Shown here in pieces: positions 13,445 to 23,821 of a DNA stretch of 29,637 nt. How positions within the stretch are numbered: the stretch's first letter is position 1; each line of letters starts with the position of its first letter. The DNA comes from Lobulomyces angularis (taxonomy: Eukaryota > Chytridiomycota > Chytridiomycetes > Lobulomycetales > Lobulomycetaceae): contig JADHYX010000275.1 in the NCBI GenBank assembly GCA_027604685.1, forward strand, positions 1-29,637, given 5' to 3'. The position numbers and the translations under genes were made by a program. Below the pieces are notes generated by a model, which saw only the letters and a program-made list of their open reading frames with translations, was not told the DNA's origin and ran no database searches.

Positions 13445-13714
13445 AATGGAACAAAAAAAAAGAAGTTAAATCAAATTTTAATTATTATTTTATTTTTTTG
13501 TATATTGTTTAAAAAATAAAAAAAAAGATTAAATTTTTATACCAATAAATTTTCCAAAAAAATATAATATGATTTATGAATTATTTTCAATTCAAACTGC
13601 AATATAACTTTCTTTTTAAATTATGGATTTATATTTTTTTTTTTAAATTTCATTAAAAATAAAATAAACCATGTAAAATTAAAAAATGAATTATTTTCTA
13701 AAAATAAAAGAACA

Positions 13715-15248
13715 TCACAAATCCATTACAAAAGCATTCAAGTCATAGCCGTTGAGCACAACGTAATTTTTGGTAGGTAAATCTTTTAAACTGATCCCTT
13801 TTAAAATTTCTTGTGAAAATATTCCTCCTAGTATAGCACAGACTGGACTCAATTCTTTATTAAAATTTCTAGCAACAGTTCTAGTTTAGAAGAAAAATAA
13901 ATCATTATAAAAGCATTTTCTTCAATTTACATGAGGTGTTCATCAGTGCAAAAATCCTTTTCTAACCCTCTCTCCAATAAAAATTCTTCTTTTAATTTTA
14001 TCAATTCTTCATTATCCTTCTCCGTTGGTAAAGAGTTATGCTTTTGCTGAAACAATAGCGGTGCTAAGTTTATGATATTTAATAAATAAAAGAAAATTAA
14101 TATTAATTAACATACTTATCAAGGCAAAAAAAGTAGGAGAAATTGATCTTTTTAATTTTTTTTTTGTTAAGCCTTTAAAATTTTTTTTTAAAGACTGCTC
14201 AATGGACTTGTAGGTCTCGCAGCTCTTTTTAATAACCTTTTCTTGCTCAACCTTAGTTTCTCTAATAAAACAAAAAAAAAAAAAAACAAAATAATTTAGT
14301 TTTTTTATATTTCCTTATTTATTTTTTTACTCTACAAAATTATGTACTCCCATATCAGCAAAAAAAAATCCATAATATCCGGATATTTGACTGCACCAAA
14401 ACTGAATTCCTAAAAATTAAAAACAAATTAAAAATAAAAGAATATAAATAAAAAAAAAAAAAATTAAAAACCTTTTTTTCTACAAATTTCATTTGCGATA
14501 ACAGTAATATTGTGAGGGATAGAGTTTAAACAAACAACACTAAAACCATCTAAAATGTCATTTTTTTTTTCTATATCTTTTAGGATATTTGTAGTAAGGA
14601 TATCAATTTTAACCATTGGGTTTAAATTCTGAATCCGTTCTTTTGCCGCTTGAGCTTTCTTAAAAAAAAAAAAAGGAAAAAAATTTTAGTTACAAAAACT
14701 AAAATAAATTAAGGTATTACTAACATTTTTTCCGATATCAGATTTAGGTAAAAAAAACTGTGACCCCAAGTCTTCCTCAACAACATTTCGATGATCTGCT
14801 AAGGTTAAACTTCCTTTTGAAAAAAAAAACCTTAAGAATAATAAACTAGGAATAATCAGATTAACCAACACCGGATAACACTAAATTTTTGATGACTTCA
14901 GTTGAAAGACCACTGAGACCAATTATCAAAATTTTGGCATTTCTAAATCGTTTTTGTGTGTCCATTCCCCATAATCTTTTAAATAAAATAAAAAAAAAAA
15001 AAAAATCAGTATACATTAATTTAATTATTTTTTTAATTAATCTAATCATTTCATTATGTAACTTGTTTTTATATATTTTTTTTTTTAATTATTAAAATTT
15101 AAATTAAAATGCACCTAATCTGTCTATCATATAGTTTCGCCTCATCGGTAGTAATTTCTTTTTCATCTTCTGTTATAATTTTTGGTTTTTTTGAATTTGA
15201 TCGTTCCTCCGATACATCTTTGCTTTTTCTTTTTTGCAAGTTAGACAT
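13715..15248 (-). CDS. AOS1: SUMO-activating enzyme E1 subunit 1 (AOS1/SAE1)
   Basis: Non-catalytic half of the heterodimeric SUMO E1. With UBA2 it adenylates SUMO; the catalytic Cys is in UBA2. Eight exons (15248-15115, 14975-14866, 14813-14725, 14658-14472, 14409-14331, 14261-14116, 14063-13931, 13880-13715) give 347 aa, against 346 in human SAE1. A Lys-rich N-terminal tail with KKPK precedes the fold. Family landmarks: YDRQIRLWGM at the adenylation-domain start, the nucleotide loop GLSGLSTEVIKNL, LADHRNVVEEDLGSQF, IQNLNPMV, FWCSQISGYYGFFFADMG, FVEETK, and the C-terminal SPVCAILGGIFSQEILKGIS. The first intron is 139 nt, long for this locus; the others are 46-69 nt. The stop faces bL34m in a convergent pair. 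Confidence 0.95.
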
Positions 15249-15518
15249 TTTTTTTAAATTTGATAGGGTTTTTTTGGTATTGCAGCAAAAAATTGTGAAT
15301 GAATAAAAAATATAGATTAGTTTATGAAATATATTATCCAAAAAAACCTTTTACATTAACTACAATCAAAAAAAAAAAAAAAATTGTATCTAATTTATAA
15401 TTCCCAAAAATAAAAGAAATTAAATATAAAAACTTTAAAACAAGAAATCATGAATCCTTAGTTTTACAAAAAATTAGTTCTTTTTTTTTCATATTTTTTC
15501 AATTTTTTCCATAAATTT

Positions 15519-18500
15519 TTATAAGAGTTCATTTAATTTTTCTTTTAAAAATTCTAAATTTGTTTCCAAATAATTAAAATTTTTAAATTCTTGTTCAAAA
15601 TGATTTGAATTTTTTAAATTTTCAAAAAATTGAACCACAGTTTCTACGTGTTCTAAAACCTCTTTATACTAAAAACAAAATTATAATTAATTAATTTCGC
15701 TACTAAAAAATAAAAAATAAAAAGAAAAAACCTTGTATCCGAGCCGTTCAAAATCTTCCTTTAGTTCTTCTTTTTCTAACATCCATTTTAATTTAAATTG
15801 CTGAATCCGAAATTTATTAGACTTGTGCGCTTCCCTCCACTTATTAGCCTCTGTTCTATATTGTTTTAAAACTGTAATTTGTTCTTCAACTTTAAGAAGC
15901 TCTTCCATAATGCTGCTTTCAGACTCTAGTAACTTTTTTATCTCGTTGTCTTTAGAATGTACAATAGTACGAAGGTTCTTAAAAAAAAAAAATCAATAAA
16001 AATAATGTGCTTTTCTTTTTACTTCGTTCTTCTCCAACAACCCTGAATTTTCTCTTTTTAAAATATTTTCACTACTTTTTATTTCAACAAGAGTGATATT
16101 AAGATTGGTAAATTTTTCCCTAGTTTCGTCATTCTGAACTTTTAAACCAAAATTTTCGTTTTTCAGTACTTCGTTCTGCTTTAGTAATTGATTCAACTGA
16201 TTGCTAAAGTTAGTTTCAAATTCAGTAAATTGCTGATTTCTCAATTCCATTTGTTTACGATACTCATTTTCCAGATTTGCTAACTTAGCTTGTTTCTGCT
16301 CCAGTTCTTTTTTCAAATTCAACAAACTCTCCTCATTAAGTAGCTTAGACTGAATTAAATACTCTTCGTGTGATTTTTCTAAAGTAGAAATTTTAATTCT
16401 TAGTTTTTCTTCCAGTAGTATTAAATTGTTTTTTAATTCTTCATTTTCGGCTTTAATCATATTAAACTGCACTTCTTTTTCACTTAATTTAGATTCGCTT
16501 TCCAAATTTTTTAAATTTAGATACTGAACTTTTTTGTTTAGATCTTCAGTTAGGCTATTTTCATTTTCAGTAAAAGTTTTCAATTTGTAAACTAGCTGCT
16601 CTTTTTCAGAGTTTAAGGAATCATTGATGACCTTAAGTTGTTCATATAATTCTTCTCTTTGCTCTAACTTTTTTTTGATTTCCAATATTTCCAACCTGCC
16701 TTTTTCAATAATGATATTATGCTCCTTTAATTTATCTTTTAGTATGTCGATTTCTTGTAAGAGTGTGTTTTTTTCCATTTCCATCTTATCTTGCAACAAA
16801 CTCAATTCTTTTTCCAAAGACTCATTAGTTTGTTTTAAAGATTGCATATTCTCTTCCTGGGTATTAAATTTATTTGCTTGATTTACGATATCATCGCTTT
16901 GGTTGGCAATTTCATTTTTCAAAGATGCAACTTCATGAAGTTTTAATTCGACGGTTTCTTTTAGACTTTTCAATTCCGAATTTGAACTTGCATTTCTCTC
17001 TTCTAATTCCCTGTTTTGTGATTTCAACGCATCTATTTCATTATTAACTTCAATCTTCGATTCAAGTTTTAACATTTCAATTTCACTTGTTAATTTTTTA
17101 ATCAAATTTTCCGACTCCAAAAGATTTTTGTTAATTTCGTTCACTTGCTCCAAATGAAGTGAAGACTTTTTTTTTAACATATCCGTAGTTACTTCTAATT
17201 CACATTTAAGTTGGTCCACCGATCCCAGTAAATTGGCATTTATATCTTCCAAATTTTCAATTTTCTTCAATTGCTCATTTATTAAAAAATCTTTTCTGGT
17301 TTCAGAGATATCAATATTTTTTTTTAATTCGTCATTGCAATTTTTTAACGACTCTATTTCGCTTTTGAATTTTTTTTCTGTTAAAGTAATTACTTCTTCT
17401 AATTCCTGTTTCAGCTTAACATTTGTTGATTTTAAACTATCCAATTCTGCTTCCCTATCAGAACTTACTTCAAATTCAAGATTTTTCAATTTGGTTTTTA
17501 AATCTAAGTTTTCTTCAACAGCTACCTTTAGTTCTTCACTGATAGAGTTTAAAACATCTAAACTTTTTAAAGAAATTTGTGCTTCATTTAATTCATTTTT
17601 GAAAACAGCAAGCTCCATGTCTTTTTGTTCGATTTCACTTAAATGATTTTCCAATTTCAACTTTAGTTCGGCCTTAGCATTGGCTACATTTTTTTTTAAA
17701 ATTTCATTTTCCGATTGAAGTATTCTCTTTTCTTGGGAAGAGGCAATATTGGCTTCTTCATTTGACTCGTACCTGTCAATATTTATTTTTAATTTTTCAA
17801 TCTGTTTCTAAAGATAAATTAATTAAAAAATAGCAAAAATACACTATTTTACCAAACTATCAGCATATAAAGTTTTTGTAATTTCAAATTCTTGCTTCAA
17901 ATAGTCGGTCTCTGCATTTGATTCTTTAGTGGCTTTATCTGCAATATCTTTGAACTTACAAACTTCTCTTTGAGATTTATCAAGCTAAAAAAAAAAAAAT
18001 TATAATGAAAATAAAAAAAATAAAATCAATATAAAAGATATAAAATATATAATAAAAAATACCATTTCAACCAATTCCGAATTTTTTTCCTTTAATTCAA
18101 GCGATGTTGCAGATATAGTTTCAATTTCCTTTTTTAATCTTCTAATACTTCGCATCGCCATATTATACTTTTCATTGATGACTTTTGGATCTTCATTTTC
18201 CATGTCGTAGTCCCATTCTGTATCTGAATTATTTACAGCACTGTTTCTTTATGAATAATTTTGATAAAAAAAGTTATAGTATAAATCATTAGTACTTTAG
18301 AAATCAAAAAAAAAATAAGAAAAAAAAAGATATAGAGAAAGATATCCTACAAAATAGATTTTCCATAGAGAAAACTGTCATTATAATTAGGATTTTTCAA
18401 ATCCTCACCAACAATTTTTCCAAATCCGGCAATTAAATTTTCATCCAAAATATTTGATGATAAAAAATTGCTTTTTACCACTAGAGGAGTAGATTTTTTG

Positions 18501-18892
18501 TTATTATTTTTTTTTTTTTGTAAAAGTATACTACTCATTTTGATTGATGGATGTGGTGTGTTGGACTCGGATAAATAGTAAGAACCACCCTTTTAATAAA
18601 TAAAAAATGGTCTTTTAGGAATTATTCATAAAACTCATATTTTTTGTACCCCAGGTGTGTTTGTTACTTCATCTAAATATGGTGCTTTTCGCTCAGGGGT
18701 AGAAAAATATTTATTACTATTCAGTTTACTGTAAAAATTGATATCACTAGGGTTATTTTCAACTTGAAAACTAAGCTGACTCTGTTGACCTCCCGAAGTT
18801 ATGTTTGAACAATTTGCAAAATCGCTTTCCTCCGCAACCAATTCTAAGGAGCTTAACTCATTTAAATTAAACGATGATGAGCTAGTGTTCAT
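15519..18892 (-). CDS. Large coiled-coil protein of unknown function, 992 aa
   Basis: Family not identified. Seven exons (18892-18650, 18589-18351, 18246-18063, 17984-17853, 17807-16023, 15977-15732, 15668-15519) join in frame. Residues 1-160 are low-complexity and Ser/Asn rich, with possible phosphosites (FSTPERK, SNTPHPS), followed by a WDYDM patch. From about residue 175 to 940 the chain is almost continuous heptad-rich coiled coil (many LEE, LKS, NEELK, LLEEKL segments) with only short breaks. The 1785-nt fifth exon carries most of it. The C-terminus contains [20 protein letters not shown] and ends ELL. Such layouts occur in centrosome or spindle-pole, Golgi-tether and nuclear-pore scaffold proteins; nothing here decides between them. 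An in-frame stop precedes the ATG. Its 5' end is only 94 nt from the end of CTNNBL1. Confidence 0.85.
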
Positions 18893-18986
18893 CTATTTTT
18901 CTTTTTATATATATACAAAGATTTACTGTAAAGAAAAGGAATTTTATTAAAACGGGGTTTTAGGATTTATTATCTTTTATTGGAGT

Positions 18987-21197
18987 CTAAATATTTTTTA
19001 AGTTAAGAAGAATTTTAACAATTAAATCACTTTCTAATTGAATATCACTTTGACTAACATCGAGGTTACTTTTATATTCTATTTTTTTTTTTATTAGAAT
19101 TTGTATTCAACTTTCTTTTATTTACCTTCCAATATATTCATTATGTACTTCACGCTGATATCTTTCTGAGATAGTAGCTCTTTCATTGAATCTCTAATCT
19201 AAATAGTCCCGTTTTAAAATAAAACTTTTTTTTTATATTTTTTTATTCACCACCGATTCTTCATCATCAAAATCAAAAATGCAGCCAAAAATAAAACATA
19301 ATTTTTGCAAAATAAATAATCCACTGTCGAGCCTTTTTAAATACTCTCCTTCATCATCATGCATTTCCTCAATATCCTCCGCTCCGTTGGATTTTTTACT
19401 CTTCAACTGCTCCTCTACAAAATTTAACCTCAATTTATATAATGTAATTAAATTTAAAAGTCTTTCAAACTTTTCAAATCTTGATTCATAAAATTTTAAT
19501 TTCAGTTTTAACTTTAATTTTTTCAAGTCTGACGTCTCAGTTGCAGAAGACTCCATAAAATACAGCGATCTGAATAGTGAAGATATAATTGATATGCAAT
19601 GTTCTAAAAAAAAGGAAATAATTTCAGAAATATCCAGAAGAAAGTTACCATCGTCTTCAGCTTCAACAAAAATATCTTCATATTCTTTTCGTAAAGTTTT
19701 TTGACCTTTGCCAAGAAATATTGGAAATAAAGTCTTTAATCCAAAATTTTCCAGAAAATAGATTGCGACTTTTTCTGTTATATTTCTTAGATCTTCATTT
19801 TTTTCAACTTGGACTGCTTCATTTTTTTCGAACGAATCACTATAATAAAGCATTGAAAAATTTAAGGCTTTTAAACTTCTAATTCTGGACATCTTTTTGT
19901 TTTTCAAGCAGATTATCATTAATTCAATTCCTTCACCTTTAATAAAATGTAATTTTCCCACAGGATCTTGCAAGACCAAACATAATGTATTAAATAAATT
20001 TTCAAAAAACTCTACTTCATCTGGTGTAGGAGGATCTTTTTTTATATATTTTGATAATGATTTTAAAATTATGTCCATCTTTCAAAATAAATTCAATAAA
20101 AAAAATTAAATAAAAGTATAGATACTTACAAATCCAAATTCCAAAATGAATAAAATATTTTGACGCTTATTCAATAGTATATTTAAAATTTCAACACAGT
20201 AAGCTTTATTAGAATCAAAATTTTTGACTTTTAAGCGTTCCACAAAAAATTTAAGTAATCCCTTCGTATTTATTATTTTTTCTGTTGTGGTAGGATCGAT
20301 AGCTGTTATACTTTCTATTATACCTTAAAAAAAAAAAAAATTACATTACTAACATTCTTTGATTTCAAAAATTTACTAAGAGAATTAAATACTGCTTGAC
20401 GATCCTCAGGATTTTCAAATTCGTTTAGTCGATTAATATTTTGAATTAATAAATCAACGGCATTATTTTTCATTAAATGATTGACAAATAACTTTAATCC
20501 TTCTTTCTTTTTCATTACCATATTAGCATTGCTGTCTTCATCATCTTCAGAGTCAGTGTCATTTTCTTCCTCTATTTCAATGACTTCTTCATCTAAAACA
20601 ATTACTATTAAGTAAAAATTGATAAAAAAAATCAAATACCAATCAGTGTGTTCAAAACATCAATAGCACTGACGGAAATATCGGTATTTTCATGAATTAC
20701 TAGAGATAATAAGCTGTCAAGGGCACCAAGTTCCAAAATTTTGGGATATAACCTAGAAGGAACTAGAGATTAACAAAAGGGAAAAAAAAAAATTACTAGT
20801 AGAGAAAGTTGCTTACTCAGGAACTGCAGTAAAAACCATCAATTCTTTAATAGATTGATCCAAATCAACTTCACTGTCGATGAACTTTAAAGGTTCAGAT
20901 TGAAATTTAGATCTTTGTTGATTATTTTTTGTTATTGCTTTTTCAAACTTGAGTATTAGTTTTTTTAGAGTAGCCAAATCAATTGTTTCAGGGAGATCTT
21001 CAGCAGCATCTATAATTTGTTTTAACTTTTCGTCATGTTCAGTTAAAACTGGTTTTTTGTTTGTCAAATCTTGGTTGTCTTCATCAAACTGATCAGGAAC
21101 TTTTCTTTTCTTTTGCAGAGGAGCAGGAGCCTAAGAAATTAATTTTATTACAAAAAAAAAATAGGATGGTTACTTTAAATAATTGATCTATTTCCAT
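18987..21197 (-). CDS. CTNNBL1: CTNNBL1 (catenin-beta-like 1), spliceosome-associated ARM-repeat protein
   Basis: ARM-repeat protein that in animals associates with the PRP19-CDC5L complex and binds NLS peptides. Eight exons (21197-21174, 21130-20817, 20752-20640, 20592-20350, 20323-20130, 20078-19251, 19198-19126, 19078-18987) give 626 aa; human CTNNBL1 has 563. A basic NLS-like QKKRKV follows the 8-codon first exon. Family landmarks: MVFTAVPELYPKILELGALDSLL, HENTDISVSAIDVLNTL, EVEFFENLFNTLC, FIKGEGIELMIICLK, FGLKTLFPIF, YLKRLDSGLFILQKLCFI and a C-terminal helix ISVKYIMNILEEY. An extra acidic stretch (EIEEENDTDSEDDEDSN) lengthens it. The intron after exon 4 is extremely short (26 nt, or 35 nt with the alternative TAG acceptor at 20315, which removes three residues); both keep the frame. 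Confidence 0.93.
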
Positions 21198-21306
21198 TAT
21201 TGATGAAAATTTAAAATTTATAATAAAATTTTAAAATAAAAACCCTTTTAAAAAGTTTTACAACTTGGAATTTAAAAAAATCAAGTTGTTTAAAAAAGAT
21301 ATTTTG

Positions 21307-21592
21307 CTAAAATTGATGCTTAGTATATACTAAATATAGTGAATGAGAATAAACTTTTGGGACTTGTAAACTGGAGTCACCGCAAATGTAATAACGCTAC
21401 AAGAAAAATTTGGTATTAACAACAAGTCATATTAAATCAAATTGTTACTGCTGCATACGATGCAAACTCAACATCTGTGGGATTGCTCAAGCTAGTTTTG
21501 TTGCAAATGATAAACCTTATTTTTCACTTGTGGCGTTTTTTAGCATTTTTTTTACTTAAAACTTGTTTCTTTAAGCATTCAATCCAATAATC
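21307..21592 (-). CDS. Putative 3' exons of an unidentified spliced gene
   Basis: No long ORF exists here, but three short minus-strand exons join in consistent phase: about 21592-21528 (reads DYWIECLKKQVLSKK, then basic), 21491-21449 (LSNPTDVEFASYAA) and 21396-21307 (RYYICGDSSLQVPK onward, stop TAG). Introns are 36 nt (GTGAAA...CTAG) and 52 nt (GTAACA...TGTAG). The composition is richer in G+C than true spacers, and residue use looks like protein. The stop sits 110 nt before the CTNNBL1 start, like the 94-nt spacing seen downstream. The 5' end is unresolved: a possible donor at 21660 leads into the antisense of the PAQR first exon, where no ATG is found. It could be a real gene overlapping the PAQR start, a decayed gene, or chance. 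Family unknown. Confidence 0.4.
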
Positions 21593-21676
21593 CTTCCTTC
21601 ACAAAATTAAGTGCAGTTAACTTCTTTTGCTACTTTCTTCCCTTCTCAACCTCTTATACCGAATCTATTATATTAT

Positions 21677-22983
21677 ATGCTCCGGTCAAACAAGCTGATA
21701 TCAAAATCTTCTCCTGACAAACTACATAATTCACCTGCCAAACTACATGATTCACCTGCCAATACACCTACTTCAGCTACTAAACTACCTTTTTCACTTC
21801 CCAAAACCATCCACGTTAAGCACATTCAGCCCTGGCAAGTCGACAATGAGTTCATTCTAACCGGTTACCGTCCTTCACTACATTCTTACAGAAATTGTAT
21901 CCTATCTCTATCTTATCTACACAATGAAACTGGGAATGTTTTAACCCATTTGATTCCCGGCATTTTAATGTTTGTTACCTTGATCCTATACAACTTTTCG
22001 TCTACTTTTACCTTTCTTAACTCTACAACTTATATTGATAAATTTGTTTTTAATTGTTTTCTTTTCGGTGGTATGCACTGAAAATATTTTTTAATTGTAT
22101 TGTTTTCAAAGCTATCTTTTGTTTGACTGCATCTGGATTGTTTCACCTTTTTTCTTGTCATTCAAAAGAAGGTACTTTTTTTTTTTCAATCTATATATAT
22201 AATTGTTATTCCAGTTCACAAGGATTGGTGTAAGGCTGACTACCTTGGAATCGTAGTTTTGACTTTTGGATCTTTCGTTCCAATTCTTTACTATGTAAAA
22301 CTATTATTTACATGAATTGACTATTTTTAATTATCTTAGGGATTTTATTGCAAGCCTTTCTATGCAAAGCTTTATCTGTCTATATTTTTTGTTATTAGCA
22401 GTATAACTGTATGTATTTGAATTTTTTTTTCTAAGTTCCAAACTTAATTTTTTTTAAAATGAAGGTTTTCGTTTCGATTACACCAAAATTTGCTGGACCA
22501 GCATATAGAAGCTTTCGAGCTATATTATTCATTTCATTATCGCTATTTGGTATATTTCCTTTGACGCACTTATTATTTTGCTATGGAATTTACTTTTTAA
22601 TCCATTCTATGCAATTATTTTGGTTTAGCTTAATGGCATTTTGTTATCTTGTAAAAAAAAAAAAAAAAAAAAAAATTTAAAATCACTTTCTTTGTATTTT
22701 TTAGTTTGGAGCAGTATTTTATGTATCTAGAATTCCTGAAAGATTTGCGCCAGGAAGCTTTGATATATTTTTTCATTCTCATCAGGTAAGAAACCTTACG
22801 ATACCAAATGGTTTTAAAATTATTACGAAGATTTGGCATTGCTTTGTATTTTTCGCAGTTTTAGCAACATTTGTTGGAATTAGAAACCAATACTTCTTTT
22901 TTCATTTGAATAATCCTACTTGCGAAATAGACACTTCTATGATGAATTTTAGTAATTACTACTCAAACAATTTTTTCAAATAA
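21677..22983 (+). CDS. PAQR family 7TM protein (adiponectin receptor / Izh-like)
   Basis: Seven-helix membrane protein of the PAQR family; relatives are zinc-dependent ceramidase-like receptors in animals and Izh proteins in yeast. Seven exons (21677-22070, 22112-22171, 22215-22294, 22340-22408, 22465-22650, 22705-22785, 22831-22983) give 340 aa. The N-terminus is a Ser/Pro-rich cytosolic tail with a duplicated KLHxSPA unit. Then come QPWQVDNEFILTGYRP and ETGNVLTHLIP, the family entry motif. SGLFHLFSCHS supplies one zinc-ligand His. The late FFHSHQIWH supplies the other two zinc-ligand His residues. Introns are 40-56 nt. The ATG at 21677 is the first in frame; earlier codons lack an ATG. The C-terminal 30 residues are divergent. 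Confidence 0.92.
21719..21760 (+). repeat. Two tandem 21-nt units in the PAQR first exon
   Basis: Units at 21719-21739 and 21740-21760 differ at one base (CATAATTC versus CATGATTC). They encode KLHNSPA and KLHDSPA. Partial relatives flank them (SPDKLH before, SPANTP after). This is an in-frame expansion in a disordered tail. Confidence 0.8.
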
Positions 22984-23017
22984 AGGTCGTCTAATATCTT
23001 CCCATAACATTTATCCC

Positions 23018-23463
23018 CTAAAGTAACGTCAATTTCCTAACCACCAAAATTTTCAAAGTTTCCATTTCTTTTCCCCAAAAAGTTTCATTGCAAGGTTTAT
23101 CTTCATCTATTACAAAAAAACTCTTGATATTGACATATTTTTTTTAATAAATGCACTTTCGACGTAATTGTCCAAATATTCTTTTGTTTACTTAATTTGT
23201 ATGATTCCACTAAATAATATATTAGAACCATTGTATTTATATTAAAAAAATAAAAATTTTATTTATACCTTAAGATGATAAAAGGGGAAAAGTTACGTCT
23301 ATCTGTTTCAGTGTTAAAAGGTTTAAATTGTTGATTATGTATATTTTCTGCTAACCACCAACCTTTGCAAAAGTGTGATGTGAATTTTTTTGTTTTTAAT
23401 TACTTGATCTAAGAAAAAAAAATCCAATTGTTTGTTGCTGTTAAAAGGGTTGTAAGGTTTTAC
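23018..23463 (-). CDS. Putative SH3-domain protein, 3' exons, with a frame break
   Basis: Reconstructed by hand; the longest piece is far below 60 codons. Terminal exon 23120-23018 ends WGKEMETLKILVVRKLTLL and TAG. An 18-nt exon at 23209-23192 (GIIQI) is joined by introns of 71 and 59 nt. Upstream, 23463-23269 reads VKPYNPFNSNKQLDF, then FLDQVIK, then GWWLAEN, NTETDRRNFSPF. Together these give the SH3 order: ALYDY-like start, DxxLxF, GWWxAxN, then GxIPxNYV-like GIIQINFF with Pro replaced by Gln. The distal region is longer than usual. One base too many in the 7-base homopolymer at 23385-23391 separates the two reading frames; removing it would give one frame. Upstream exons were not resolved. 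It could be intact (sequence error) or a decaying gene. It converges on PAQR and diverges from the ACBD6-like gene. Confidence 0.5.
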
Positions 23464-23821
23464 TTATTATGTTTAAATGCTAAAATGTCAACGTAATTTT
23501 TAGGAATTTTACTAAATTTTTGGTTTTTTGTTTTATATATATTTACTTGGGTTTTATTTGATTGGAAATTTGAATTTGAGATACACAATAAGTATATTTT
23601 ACTCAAAAATTAAAATTGTCTATGGCATTTTAATAATTTGGTGAAGGCAAAAAGTCTTTGTCTGTGATATTATCAATTTTTTATTAATTTTTTCAATTTT
23701 GAAACAAAAAAAAGAACCTCATTAGTATAGTTTAGAAATCATTGATAAAATATACATTTAATGTAATTTTCATTTTATTTTTTTTGTGAAAAAAAATTTT
23801 TTTTTGTAATAAATTACAATA
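23464..23821. other. Spacer upstream of the ACBD6-like gene
   Basis: Probably holds the promoter of the ACBD6-like gene and unresolved 5' exons of the minus-strand SH3-like gene. Short open minus-strand stretches (around 23540-23600 and 23640-23690) look protein-like but do not join in phase. Nothing firm can be drawn. Confidence 0.35.

Noticed and set aside
16624..17646. Plus-strand open frames opposite the coiled-coil gene
   Set aside because: Antisense of heptad repeats; peptides are Ser/Phe/Asn-rich and lack any start or splice context.
21360..21555. Plus-strand Cys-rich open frame of about 55 codons
   Set aside because: No ATG and no splice support; the minus strand gives two phase-consistent introns over the same bases.
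21584..21588. CCAAT box for the PAQR promoter
   Set aside because: A five-base match only, and it falls in a probable exon of the cryptic minus-strand gene.
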